From contig JAFLBV010000003.1 of assembly GCA_017302895.1 (NCBI GenBank), forward strand, positions 383,115 to 447,114: DNA of 64,000 nt. Reading direction: 5' to 3'. This document shows positions 33,915 through 42,986 of this stretch, piece after piece. The notes beneath the pieces are model-generated. The model had not been told where the DNA came from and searched no databases. It worked only from the letters and a program-made list of their open reading frames with translations. Position 1 is the stretch's first letter; every line of letters starts with the position of its first letter. The DNA comes from Ignavibacteria bacterium (GTDB taxonomy: Bacteria > Bacteroidota > Ignavibacteria > Ignavibacteriales > Ignavibacteriaceae). Made by a program: the position numbers and the translations under genes.

Positions 33915-34291
33915 TTATTGTGACTCCTTTCAATATGGGTGATAAATAAAAAAAACTAACACACAATAAAGTAATAAAAAGAGAATTTTCCAATTGATTT
34001 GGGGCTCAAAACTAAATTTATTAAAAAATAGAGAACAATTGGTAAACAAACAAAAAAAAATTAAAAATTTTGCTAAAAGATATTGTTATTGAAAAAAAAT
34101 ATACTTAATTTGCCGATCCATATTGTGATCTCTATCATTGAATCGGGATATGGTACGACCCGGCAGGATTCGGGTTTGATGTTCCTTAAATCAGAAAAAA
34201 AACAAACCGGTGGACGAATCAATCCCTCCGGGGTAGCAAGATTAAGTAATATCTAAACAACTCATCATCAACAATCAATTAGAGGCAACAA
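33915..34291 (+). other. Divergent promoter region between the DHS-family and T9SS cargo genes
   Basis: 377 nt with no gene. The left two thirds are AT-rich (poly-A and poly-T runs) as expected for divergent promoters. Around 34,155-34,240 it becomes GC-richer, with small complementary stretches (CCCG...CGGG, CCCTCCGGGG), a possible structured leader in front of the secreted protein. I could not match it to a known riboswitch. Confidence 0.45.
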
Positions 34292-36442
34292 ATGAAACAA
34301 TTTTTCCTTGTTGTATTCACCGTATTCTTTTTAGCGGGTGTGGCGTGGTCGCAGACGGCTGACAAGAATAACACAGGCAAAACCTATACACAGGCAGAAA
34401 AGGAAAGACTCGATATGATGGGCTATCCTGTTTCTGACGGAACGGGTGCCCCGCACAAGACAACCGGCATAATCAAATGGTCGGAAGGTTTCGAGGGAGC
34501 TACATTTCCTCCAACCGGTTGGGCTGTTCACCAGCTCGATGGCGGTGCCAACACTTGGATTCGTTACACCAGTTCACCTCCTTTCGGAACTGCTTCAGCT
34601 TCAGTAAGATGGGAATCTGCTACTCTGGCAAATGATGACTGGCTGGTTACCCCTTCATTTCAGGCAAGTGCTGCCGACAAACTGAATTTTTACGCAGTTG
34701 GCTCATCTTCATTCGTCGATTCCGTAATAATTCATGTATCTACCGCCGGTGGTGTTCCACCTGCAGGTTATACAAGAATTGCAGCTTTCAGACCTCTCGC
34801 AGCTCCTGCTCAGAGATTTGAAGTTTCCCTTTCAGCATTTGCAGGTCAGACAATCTATCTCGCATTCCAATATAAAGAACTCGACATGCTCAGACTTTAT
34901 GTTGACAGCGTTTATGTTGAAACAGGCGTGCCAAATGATGTTGGTATGGTTTCTCATAATGTTGGTGGCGAATTAAATGCCGGACCTTATACTCCAACAG
35001 CAACAGTAAAGAACTTTGGTTCAGCTACCCAGACCTTCAATGTTACAATGACAATCAACCCCGGTGGCTACACATCAACCAAACAGGTTGTTGATCTTGC
35101 TGCTGATCAGACTGCAAATGTTACATTCGACGCATGGACAGCCTCACAGGGTTCGTTCAATGCCAAAGCTTACACACAGCTTGCCGGTGATCAGAATCCC
35201 GCAAACGACACGCTGTCGCGCACAGCTCTCGTTGTTTCCTATATTTACGACAACGGTCCGCTCGTAACCAATCCCGGTGGCGGTTTCGGTGGTGCTGACC
35301 TTTCAGGACTCCAGGCTGAGTTGAATATCCTTGGCTACGGCTCGCAGGTTTCGGCTAACAATTGGGTTACAGACGACTTTGATGTGCCTGCCAACCAGAC
35401 ATGGGCAATAGATGCATTTAAATTCTTCTCATATCAGACAGGTTCAACTCTTACACCGACTTTCAACGCAGCCAGAGTTGTAATCTACAACGGAAGACCT
35501 GACCTCCCAACCAGCCAGATTGTATTCGGCGACGAAACAACTGAACGGTATGTCGGTGCTTCATGGACAGGCGCATATCGTGCTACCATAGCTGCTCCAA
35601 CAGGCAACACAAGACCAATCATGGGCGTTCTCGCAGGTGCTCCTGTTGTTTTGGGTCCCGGAAACTACTGGGTAATGTACACACTTGGTGGTACACTTGC
35701 TTCAGGTCCTTGGGCTCCTCCTATCTCGATCATTGGTACACTTGCTACCGGTAACGCTTATGCAAGACAAGCCGGTACCTGGATCTCATTGAGAGATTCC
35801 GCTGTTGGTGCCACTTCAGGCTACCCACAGGGAATTCCTTTCAAAATCGTTGGATCAGTTCAGGCAGTTCCTGTCGAATTGACTTCATTCATGGCAACCG
35901 TACTTAAGAACAATGTTACACTTCTCTGGTCAACAGCTACCGAAACCAACAACATGGGCTTCGAAGTTGAGAGACAGGCAACCAACGGTTCTTTCGAAAA
36001 AGTCGGATTTGTCGGCGGTAACGGTACAACAACCGAAAGAAAAGAATATGCATTTACGGATGCAGGTCTTGCTTCCGGAAAATATACCTACAGACTGAGA
36101 CAAGTTGATTTCGACGGTTCATCAGAATACTCGAACACAGTTGAAGCTGATGTAAACATTCCATCAGAATACAATCTTGCTCAGAACTATCCTAACCCGT
36201 TCAACCCTTCAACCTCAATTGAATTTGCTCTGAAATCAGATGCAAAAGTTTCAATGAGATTGTTCGATGCTCTCGGTCAGGAAGTAAGAACCATTCTTAG
36301 CGGCAACTACACAACAGGCAACTACAAAATAGACTTCAACGCAGCCGGCTTGAACAGCGGTGTTTATTTCTATACAATAGATGCTTCCGGTGTGGATGGC
36401 AGCAAATTTACTGCAACAAGGAAAATGATCCTGATGAAGTAA
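34292..36442 (+). CDS. T9SS-secreted protein with choice-of-anchor J-type domain
   Basis: A 716-residue exported protein with a signal peptide (KQFFLVVFTVFFLAGVAWSQ). A jelly-roll domain at about residues 65-220 (WSEGFEGATFPPTGW, NDDWLVTPSF, IYLAFQYKELDMLRLYVDSV) matches the cleaved-adhesin/choice-of-anchor J group. A CARDB-like Ig domain follows (about 225-315), then a second beta domain. An FNIII-like VELTSFMATVLKNNVTLLW segment leads to the T9SS sorting domain (NYPNPFNP near residue 632, ending RKMILMK). The C-terminal 190 residues are nearly identical to those of the gene at 36,680. Likely surface-attached or released; the ligand is unknown. Confidence 0.88.
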   Translation: MKQFFLVVFTVFFLAGVAWSQTADKNNTGKTYTQAEKERLDMMGYPVSDGTGAPHKTTGIIKWSEGFEGATFPPTGWAVHQLDGGANTWIRYTSSPPFGTASASVRWESATLANDDWLVTPSFQASAADKLNFYAVGSSSFVDSVIIHVSTAGGVPPAGYTRIAAFRPLAAPAQRFEVSLSAFAGQTIYLAFQYKELDMLRLYVDSVYVETGVPNDVGMVSHNVGGELNAGPYTPTATVKNFGSATQTFNVTMTINPGGYTSTKQVVDLAADQTANVTFDAWTASQGSFNAKAYTQLAGDQNPANDTLSRTALVVSYIYDNGPLVTNPGGGFGGADLSGLQAELNILGYGSQVSANNWVTDDFDVPANQTWAIDAFKFFSYQTGSTLTPTFNAARVVIYNGRPDLPTSQIVFGDETTERYVGASWTGAYRATIAAPTGNTRPIMGVLAGAPVVLGPGNYWVMYTLGGTLASGPWAPPISIIGTLATGNAYARQAGTWISLRDSAVGATSGYPQGIPFKIVGSVQAVPVELTSFMATVLKNNVTLLWSTATETNNMGFEVERQATNGSFEKVGFVGGNGTTTERKEYAFTDAGLASGKYTYRLRQVDFDGSSEYSNTVEADVNIPSEYNLAQNYPNPFNPSTSIEFALKSDAKVSMRLFDALGQEVRTILSGNYTTGNYKIDFNAAGLNSGVYFYTIDASGVDGSKFTATRKMILMK

Positions 36443-36473
36443 GTTTGAAGTTTGAGGTATGAAGTATGAAAAA

Positions 36474-36501
36474 TAATACCTAATACCTAATACCTAATAC
36501 T
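36474..36501 (+). repeat. Four-unit 7-bp array TAATACC
   Basis: TAATACC occurs three times in tandem (36,474-36,494) plus TAATACT. The same 7-mer is found inverted (GGTATTA) at 37,867-37,901 and in the array at 54,158. Confidence 0.9.
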
Positions 36502-36502
36502 T

Positions 36503-36540
36503 AAAAAAAGCTGTCTCAGAAATGGGGCAGCTTTTTTTTT
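36503..36540 (+). terminator. Rho-independent terminator, shared AGCTGTCTC family
   Basis: AGCTGTCTC pairs (with G-U) to GGGGCAGCT, framed by an A run and ten T. A near-identical copy ends the next gene at 37,932-37,967. Confidence 0.93.
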
Positions 36541-36679
36541 ATCACAAAAAATGAAATATTTATTCCAATTTTCATAGTATGTTTCATAGGAAAAGTGTAA
36601 CTTCCATTACGGATGCAGATCATTTTGTAACGGTTAATTCAACAATAACAATCCATCAATCATCAACAATGAGGTCAAA

Positions 36680-37867
36680 ATGAAACACTTCTTTCTTTTT
36701 GCAGCATTTCTTTTGCTTGTCGCATCTTCAGTGAATGCACAAAACAACAAGGATACAAAAACCTTCAAGCCCAATCCCACTGACAATGCTTTGACCGCGG
36801 GATTTCACACCGAACAGACATTAGCCTACTTAAATGAAGGCTTTGAAGACACACTATTCCCTCCTCCGGGTTGGACTACTAACACCACACTTGGAACTGT
36901 TACCTGGACAAGGGAATATGGCTTTTTCTACACAGGCAATGCATCAGCTTTGGCTGACTACTCGACTCCTGCAAACGAAAAATGGCTGATCAGTCCAAGA
37001 TTTTTGGTAACTGCCGGTGATTCACTTTCATTCTGGATAAGAAGACAGTACACCTCTGCTTATCCTCCCGACAGTCTTTACATAATGATCTCCACAACTG
37101 ATGCCAATCTCACAAGCTTTACAACTACACTTGTTTCTTATGATGTGGCTAACGGGTTGTTAAATGCCTGGACAAGACAGGCAGCTTCGTTGAATGCTTT
37201 TGCAGGTCAGAACATCTACATAGCTTTCAAACACAGAAACACCGACGGTAACGGTTTCAACATGGATGATGTAAGAGCAGGTTCTCAGGTTGTTCCTGTT
37301 GAACTCGTTTCCTTTACAGCAAATTCAGTTCAGAACAGCGTTGTACTTCAGTGGACAACCGCTACAGAGACCAACAACATGGGCTTTGAAATCGAGAGAA
37401 AAGCAGGCAATACAGAATACGCAACAGTTGCTTTCATCAATGGAAACGGAACCTCTACAGGCAGCAAACAGTATGCATATACTGATGCCGGTCTCCACTC
37501 GGGCAAATACACATACAGATTGAAACAAGTCGATTTCGACGGTAAATTCGTTTATTCGAATGCCATTGAAACCGAAGTGAATGCTCCCGCTTCATACAAT
37601 TTGGCTCAGAATTTCCCGAATCCGTTCAATCCTTCCACCTCGATCGAGTTCACCCTGAAAGCTGATGCAAAAGTAAGCCTCAGACTGTTCGATGCTCTCG
37701 GTCAGGAAGTAAGAACCATTCTCAGCGGCAACTATGCCACAGGCAACTACAAAGTGGATTTCAATGCCGCCGGCTTAAACAGCGGTATCTATTTCTATAC
37801 AATCGAAGCTTCCGGCGTGGATGGCAGCAAGTTTACTGCTACCCGCAAAATGATGCTGATGAAATAG
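36680..37867 (+). CDS. T9SS-secreted protein with choice-of-anchor J-type domain, shorter relative
   Basis: A 395-residue protein with a signal peptide (KHFFLFAAFLLLVASSVNAQ). A jelly-roll domain spans about residues 50-200 (LNEGFEDTLFPPPGW, NEKWLISPRFLVTAGDSLSFW, IYIAFKHRNTDGNGFNMDDV). The same C-terminal module as the 34,292 gene follows: VPVELVSFTANSVQNSVVLQW, YTDAGLHSGKYTYRLKQVDFDG and the sorting domain NFPNPFNP near residue 311. The middle domains of the longer relative are absent. The strong C-terminal identity against a diverged N-terminus points to duplication or gene conversion of the sorting part. Confidence 0.88.
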   Translation: MKHFFLFAAFLLLVASSVNAQNNKDTKTFKPNPTDNALTAGFHTEQTLAYLNEGFEDTLFPPPGWTTNTTLGTVTWTREYGFFYTGNASALADYSTPANEKWLISPRFLVTAGDSLSFWIRRQYTSAYPPDSLYIMISTTDANLTSFTTTLVSYDVANGLLNAWTRQAASLNAFAGQNIYIAFKHRNTDGNGFNMDDVRAGSQVVPVELVSFTANSVQNSVVLQWTTATETNNMGFEIERKAGNTEYATVAFINGNGTSTGSKQYAYTDAGLHSGKYTYRLKQVDFDGKFVYSNAIETEVNAPASYNLAQNFPNPFNPSTSIEFTLKADAKVSLRLFDALGQEVRTILSGNYATGNYKVDFNAAGLNSGIYFYTIEASGVDGSKFTATRKMMLMK

Positions 37868-37901
37868 GTATTAGGTATCAGGTATTAGGTATTAGGTATT
37901 A
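37867..37901 (+). repeat. Five-unit 7-bp array GGTATTA
   Basis: Five tandem GGTATTA heptamers (one as GGTATCA) starting at the last base of the stop codon. This is the reverse complement of the TAATACC array after the preceding gene. Confidence 0.9.
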
Positions 37902-37931
37902 TTTGTCTTGACCTGACTCTATTATATAATT

Positions 37932-37967
37932 AAAAAAGCTGTCTCAGAGAAGGGGCAGCTTTTTTTT
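37932..37967 (+). terminator. Rho-independent terminator, shared AGCTGTCTC family
   Basis: Stem AGCTGTCTC/GGGGCAGCT with loop AGAGA, followed by seven T. Almost identical to the terminator at 36,503-36,540. Confidence 0.93.
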
Positions 37968-38060
37968 GTACTGTTTATTGTTTTAGTTATTTGTTAATTT
38001 CGGGATGATTTACGGTGAATTTTTGAAACATATTTCCGGTCAGGCAGTAAAATAGCCATC

Positions 38061-38783
38061 ATGGAAGTTTTATTTAGTGAAAGAAGTTTTTTCCCGCGTG
38101 CTTTGGCAATTTCGCTTGCGATTCATTTGTTGGTGGTTGCAGGTGCTGTGATTGTATCGAGATTCAGTTCTGCCCCGCAGTATGGGTCATTAAACACGCT
38201 TAATATGGTTTTTGACAACAGTGAGCAGTCAGACACCCCGCCTGAACTCCCGAAGGACAAGCCTGAAACCCAACCTGTGCCTAAAGATGATGACCCCACT
38301 GTTAAGAAGCAGGATCAAAGTCAGCCGCCACCTCCGGCAACTCCAAAAGGATTGATTGCAGGTGCATTTGATTCGGTTGATTCATCACTTGTTACTCTGG
38401 AATACAAAGAGAGTACGCTGAATGTTAAAATAAAGTACTCGGCGGGATGGGCATTTCTTGACAACAACGAGAGATCGAAACTTGACGCAGTAACTTTTTG
38501 GAATCCGAATGTGCCTAATTCTCCCTGGGTACAGTTGAAGGTGACTGACAAATATCTTTTCCGTGAATCCCGTTACAAGATTAAGGAAGAACTCGATTCG
38601 TACACTGCCTTCTACAACAAAGAAGAGGTTACGGAGGGGGAAGTGAAGTTTGAAATTTATCTTAGAACAAAATCCTCAGAAGACTATATCCTGACTTTCA
38701 GAGTGAAGGGAGAGGATACTTTCCGCAAATACCGCCCCGTTTTTATGGCAATGTTAAAAAGTTTCAAGTTCGGTCTGTTTTAA
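38061..38783 (+). CDS. TonB-like inner-membrane-anchored protein with unassigned C-terminal domain
   Basis: A 240-residue protein. Short cytoplasmic N-tail, membrane helix (residues about 12-33, ALAISLAIHLLVVAGAVIV), then a Pro/Lys/Asp-rich linker (PPELPKDKPETQPVPKDDD, QPPPPATP; residues 57-95). This is the TonB N-terminal and spacer plan. The C-terminus lacks the TonB YP motif; residues 105-240 look like an alpha/beta domain (YSAGWAFLDNNERSKLDAV, SEDYILTFRVKGEDTFRKYR) reminiscent of PsbP/DUF1795-type folds, which I cannot confirm. It lies 52 nt before the Gld-like transporter operon and may be co-transcribed. Confidence 0.65.
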   Translation: MEVLFSERSFFPRALAISLAIHLLVVAGAVIVSRFSSAPQYGSLNTLNMVFDNSEQSDTPPELPKDKPETQPVPKDDDPTVKKQDQSQPPPPATPKGLIAGAFDSVDSSLVTLEYKESTLNVKIKYSAGWAFLDNNERSKLDAVTFWNPNVPNSPWVQLKVTDKYLFRESRYKIKEELDSYTAFYNKEEVTEGEVKFEIYLRTKSSEDYILTFRVKGEDTFRKYRPVFMAMLKSFKFGLF

Positions 38784-38835
38784 AAGTTCGATTTAGCTAA
38801 ATTTAGGTTTGTCATTTTTTTAATTATTTCGAACC

Positions 38836-39762
38836 ATGAGCATAAAATTAGAGAATGTAACCAGACTTTACGGTGAACAGGCTGCAGTAGATGATATCTC
38901 TTTTGAGGTTAAGACCGGAGAGATAGTTGGATTTCTGGGACCGAACGGTGCAGGAAAAACCACCACCATGAAGATGATTACCGGATTCCTCGCACCTACA
39001 TCAGGCACCATTTCGATTAATGGAATTCCTGTCTGGGAAGATCCCGAAGCAGTAAAACGGATAACCGGCTACCTTCCCGAAAACAATCCCCTCTACCATG
39101 ACATGTTTGTTACCGATTATCTTGGATATGTTGCCGAACTGCAGCAGGTGCCAAAGAATAAAATCCCCGCCAGAATCAGGGAGATGGTCATCGTTTGCGG
39201 ACTTGACCGTGAGAAACACAAGAAGATTGGTGAACTCTCCAAGGGTTACAGACAGCGGGTGGGACTGGCTCAGGCTCTGATTCACGATCCACAGATACTC
39301 ATTCTCGATGAACCCACTACAGGACTTGATCCGAATCAAATTATCGAGATCAGAAATCTGATCAAAGAAGCAGGGAAAGAGAAGACAGTAATTCTCTCTA
39401 CACACATTCTCCCCGAAGTCGAAGCAATCAGTGACAGAATACTTATTATAAATGACGGAAAGATTGTCGCTGACGGGTCTCCCGAGGATTTAAAGAGGGC
39501 ATCAAGTGGGGAAGCCACACTTCGTATCAGACTGGAAGGATTTCAGGACCCTGCCGGGACTGTCTCAGCACTTGAAAAAATTGAAGGAGTGACAACAGTA
39601 ACCTCTCAAATTTCCAACGGGACATTTATTATCTCGGGAACTTCGGAAAACATCAACAGGTCGGTCTTTGGTCTCGCTGTTCAAAACGGCTGGACGATAC
39701 TTGAGATGACGCCAATAGAAACAAAACTTGAAGACATATTTAAAGAATTGACGACTATCTGA
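38836..39762 (+). CDS. ABC transporter ATP-binding protein (GldA-like)
   Basis: A 308-residue cytoplasmic ATPase. Walker A GPNGAGKT at 35-42, signature LSKGYRQRVGLAQAL near residue 135, Walker B ILILDEPT near 155, then a C-terminal extension of about 90 residues typical of the CcmA/GldA branch of ABC-2 exporters. It is followed at 1 nt by its permease and then by a GldG-like subunit, so it belongs to the Gld-type or nosFY-like transporter. In Flavobacteria GldAFG is required for gliding and some surface export. Gliding by this organism is not implied. Confidence 0.93.
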   Translation: MSIKLENVTRLYGEQAAVDDISFEVKTGEIVGFLGPNGAGKTTTMKMITGFLAPTSGTISINGIPVWEDPEAVKRITGYLPENNPLYHDMFVTDYLGYVAELQQVPKNKIPARIREMVIVCGLDREKHKKIGELSKGYRQRVGLAQALIHDPQILILDEPTTGLDPNQIIEIRNLIKEAGKEKTVILSTHILPEVEAISDRILIINDGKIVADGSPEDLKRASSGEATLRIRLEGFQDPAGTVSALEKIEGVTTVTSQISNGTFIISGTSENINRSVFGLAVQNGWTILEMTPIETKLEDIFKELTTI

Positions 39763-39763
39763 T

Positions 39764-40504
39764 ATGAAAATAATATTGACAATCGCCAAACGGGAGACCA
39801 TTCTCTTTTTCGATTCCCTGATCGCTTATGTACTGCTGGTCGTTTTCCTCGGATTCAGCGGGTTTTTTACATGGGTTTACGGATCGGATGTGTTTTTTAC
39901 GGGCCAGGCTTCGCTAAAATCATTTTTTACGGCATCCTACTGGATACTTTTTCTTTTCGTGCCGGCTCTGACCATGCGAACCATTTCTGAGGAAAAGAAG
40001 ACAGGTACGCTTGAACTCCTTCTCACCAAACCGGTGACAGACTGGCAGGTAATAGCCGGGAAGTATCTATCGGTGGTTGCTCTTGTCGCTACTGCCTTGT
40101 TGCTTACACTTCCTTATTATTTTTCCGTTTGGGTGTTGGGGAATGTGGATCACGGCGCAACGATAATGGGCTATTTGGGTCTGCTCCTGATGAGTTCCGC
40201 ACTTGCCGGAATCGGGATATTTGTCAGCAGTCTGACAGACAACCAGATAATTGCATTTATTGGTTCGCTTTTGGCAGGAATCTTTTTTGTTCTGATATTT
40301 GATGTGGTTTCTCAGCAGATGAGTGGAACCACGGGCGTAATAGTCAACTACCTGAGCATGACGGGTCATTATGATTCAATTTCCCGTGGAGTTATTGACA
40401 CTCGGGACATTGTTTACTTCCTTACCGTTACATTTACAGGGCTTTTCCTCGCGAGTGCATCTCTCTCTAAAAGGAATATTGTTGACCGGGAGGTGGAAAA
40501 ATGA
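39764..40504 (+). CDS. ABC-2 permease (GldF-like)
   Basis: A 246-residue protein with six hydrophobic segments: AYVLLVVFLGFSGFF, the loop containing TMRTISEEKKTGTLELLLTKPVTDWQVIAGKY (a hallmark of the NosY/GldF group), and four further helices ending near residue 235. It forms the membrane channel with the GldA-like ATPase. The stop (TGA 40,502-40,504) overlaps the start of the next gene by 4 nt. Confidence 0.9.
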   Translation: MKIILTIAKRETILFFDSLIAYVLLVVFLGFSGFFTWVYGSDVFFTGQASLKSFFTASYWILFLFVPALTMRTISEEKKTGTLELLLTKPVTDWQVIAGKYLSVVALVATALLLTLPYYFSVWVLGNVDHGATIMGYLGLLLMSSALAGIGIFVSSLTDNQIIAFIGSLLAGIFFVLIFDVVSQQMSGTTGVIVNYLSMTGHYDSISRGVIDTRDIVYFLTVTFTGLFLASASLSKRNIVDREVEK

Positions 40505-42030
40505 TTTCGAAAAAGACATTTTACACGATAATTTATTCGGTACTGGGAGTTGTTGTCCTTGTTAATATTCTCTCATGGTTTTTTTATTTAAGATTCGATT
40601 TCACAGCAGACGGGCAATATACATTAAGTGATGCTACAAAAAAGACACTCGGTGAGCTCAAACAGCCTGTCACCGTGACCGCCTGGATTTCAAAAGATCT
40701 TCCTCCTGATATCGACAAAACCAAAGAGGATTTCAGGGATATTCTTTCCGAATACTCAAACCTTGCTGGTGCGAATTTTATTTACAAAATTGAAGACCCC
40801 GGTGATGGACAGCAGGCGACTCAGGAGGGGATTACTCCCGCAATTCTGGATGTTCGCGAAAAAGATCAGGTAAAGCAGCAAAGAATTTATCTCGGGGCTG
40901 TTGTAAAATACGGTACTCAGAAAGAAGTGATTCCGCTGATTCAACCCGGTACATCGATGGAATTTGCACTTACAACGGCAATAAAAAAAATGTCGGCCAC
41001 AGGGAAATCAACCGTTGGTTATCTGCAGGGGCACGGTGAGCCTTCATTTCAGGCGATTGCTCAACTTATGCAAGCACTTACGGTGACAATGGATGTAGTT
41101 CCTGTCAATTTTTTTGATTCGCTGGCAATACCTTCTCAGGTGAAAACCATTTTGATTGTTGCTCCAAAGGATACATTTCCTGCCTCCCATCTTGCGATGC
41201 TGGAGAAGTTTGCCGCAGGTGGCGGGAAAATTGTAGCTGCACTTAATACCACAAGTTTCAATCAGCAGTCAGGTGAGGTTACAAAACTTGCGACAGGACT
41301 CGAAGATTTTTTCAAGGACAAAGGGATCTCAATAAAACATGATCTGGTCTTCGACTACAGTTGTGCTTCCATTATGGTTTCGCAGCAGTCAGCCGGAGTG
41401 GTTTTCCAGACCCCCGTTAAGTTTCCGCTTTTCCCTGTCATAACCACATTTGCACCAATATCACCATTAAAGGGTCTCGAAGGGGTGACCATGATGTTTC
41501 CTGCCAGCATCGACACCATCGCGGGAAAAGGCTTCAGGTTCACACCGCTCGCAGTAACCTCCGATCGCACGGGACTCGAACAGGTGCCGATGAAAGTCGA
41601 TCTCAACAGGGAATGGTCGGCTGCAGAGTTCAGAATTTCCAAAGTGATCGTTGCTGTTTTAGCAGAATCAGTAAAAGGAAGCCAGGGCGGCAAATTTCTT
41701 GTGATATCGGATGGCGATCTGGTAGTGAACGGCGAAGGAAATGAAGCACAAAATTTACAGGCAGACAATATCAATTTAGTAGCCAATATGGTTGAGTTTC
41801 TTACCGATGATTCGGGACTGGCACAACTTCGAAACAAAAATGTTACTCAAAGGCCCATCGATCCGGCTATTGGTGATGGAGCCAAGGTGATAATAAAATA
41901 CCTCAATTTCCTTGCACCGGTCATTCTTTCGATAATGTTCGGGTTATACAGGTACAGCAAGAGGAAGACATTAAGAGAGACCTTGGAAGATGAATCCTGG
42001 ACATCTGTTGATGATGAGGGAAAAGAATAA
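40501..42030 (+). CDS. GldG-like ABC transporter auxiliary protein
   Basis: A 509-residue protein with an N-terminal helix (residues 9-29), a long extracytoplasmic region containing FDFTADGQYTLSDATKKTL, PVTVTAWISKDLPPDI, STVGYLQGHGEPSF and a C-terminal helix near residue 470. This is the Gldg (ABC_transp_aux) family, which works with GldA and GldF. The stop overlaps the next gene's start by one base (TAATG). No T9SS sorting sequence is present. The domain may act as a substrate-binding or chaperone part of the exporter. Confidence 0.88.
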   Translation: MISKKTFYTIIYSVLGVVVLVNILSWFFYLRFDFTADGQYTLSDATKKTLGELKQPVTVTAWISKDLPPDIDKTKEDFRDILSEYSNLAGANFIYKIEDPGDGQQATQEGITPAILDVREKDQVKQQRIYLGAVVKYGTQKEVIPLIQPGTSMEFALTTAIKKMSATGKSTVGYLQGHGEPSFQAIAQLMQALTVTMDVVPVNFFDSLAIPSQVKTILIVAPKDTFPASHLAMLEKFAAGGGKIVAALNTTSFNQQSGEVTKLATGLEDFFKDKGISIKHDLVFDYSCASIMVSQQSAGVVFQTPVKFPLFPVITTFAPISPLKGLEGVTMMFPASIDTIAGKGFRFTPLAVTSDRTGLEQVPMKVDLNREWSAAEFRISKVIVAVLAESVKGSQGGKFLVISDGDLVVNGEGNEAQNLQADNINLVANMVEFLTDDSGLAQLRNKNVTQRPIDPAIGDGAKVIIKYLNFLAPVILSIMFGLYRYSKRKTLRETLEDESWTSVDDEGKE

Positions 42031-42959
42031 TGCTTTTCGCCAAATCTGCAAAGAAACTTTATATCGTCCTCGGTACCATTTTATTAGTAACTGTTTTGGT
42101 ACTGCTGATCAAGAGTTTTGGAAGTGGTAAAAGTGATTCGGAATCCGGCTTCCCTTCGTTTGATACAGCCAGGGTAACGATGATGAAGATGCTTCCTAAA
42201 GGGGGTAACGGCGAAATAATATTTGCAAAAAAGGCGGGTGCCTGGTCGATAACAGCTAAAATTCTAAATGACAAGCCGGTTCAGGCTTCCTCTCAGAGAA
42301 TTGAGGGGATGATCGGACTGCTTTCAGGCATGAAAATAATAAACCTTGTCTCCCGAAATATTGAGGATCTCAAGAAATACGGTCTCGATACCGGAGCTAC
42401 CGTCGTCCGGCTTTTTTCGGGGGAAGAAAACATTTTCGAAGTGTCAATCGGACGAAGTGAAATGCTGTCACCCCAGGAGATGGGAACTTATGTGAAAGCT
42501 GCCGGTTCAAACGATGTGTATCTCGTCTCCGGTTTCCTCGACATGATGTTCAATTCTGATGTGTCGCTCTACCCTGACAGAGTGCTTACATTTGGCGGGG
42601 CTGAGTCGTGGCAGGAGATAAAGTTTTCCGGAAGTGAAGATTTCCTTATGAAAAGGAATGTAACCGACTGGGAAGTGGAGGGAAAAAAACTTGACTCTGC
42701 CCGGATAACAGAATATTTGACTACATTTGCCAGGCTCGAAGGAAATGATTTTGTGAATGACTTTTCTCCCGGTGAAGGAGAGAAGCCTTTTGCCAGAGTG
42801 GATGTAAAAACAGTTTCGGGTCGACACTTCGGAATAGAAGCCTGGAAAACAAAAAATGACACTCTGATTTTCACCACACTGAATCCGGGGGCATTTTTCA
42901 GAAGCGGTGAAGATGGTTTATACAAAAAGGTTTTTCCCGGATTGAAGAACCTTAAATAA
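42030..42959 (+). CDS. DUF4340-type membrane-anchored protein
   Basis: A 309-residue protein with one N-terminal membrane helix (residues 10-28) and a periplasmic beta-rich repeat domain: SITAKILNDKPVQASSQRIEGMIGLLSGM and WEVEGKKLDSARITEYLTTFARLEG are two copies of the DUF4340 unit. DUF4340 genes habitually follow gldG-like genes, so this is probably a fourth subunit of the transporter. Start by one-base overlap with gldG. Function is not known beyond this association. Confidence 0.82.
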   Translation: MLFAKSAKKLYIVLGTILLVTVLVLLIKSFGSGKSDSESGFPSFDTARVTMMKMLPKGGNGEIIFAKKAGAWSITAKILNDKPVQASSQRIEGMIGLLSGMKIINLVSRNIEDLKKYGLDTGATVVRLFSGEENIFEVSIGRSEMLSPQEMGTYVKAAGSNDVYLVSGFLDMMFNSDVSLYPDRVLTFGGAESWQEIKFSGSEDFLMKRNVTDWEVEGKKLDSARITEYLTTFARLEGNDFVNDFSPGEGEKPFARVDVKTVSGRHFGIEAWKTKNDTLIFTTLNPGAFFRSGEDGLYKKVFPGLKNLK

Positions 42960-42986
42960 CAATTTTGGATACGAAAGGAGCGGGTT

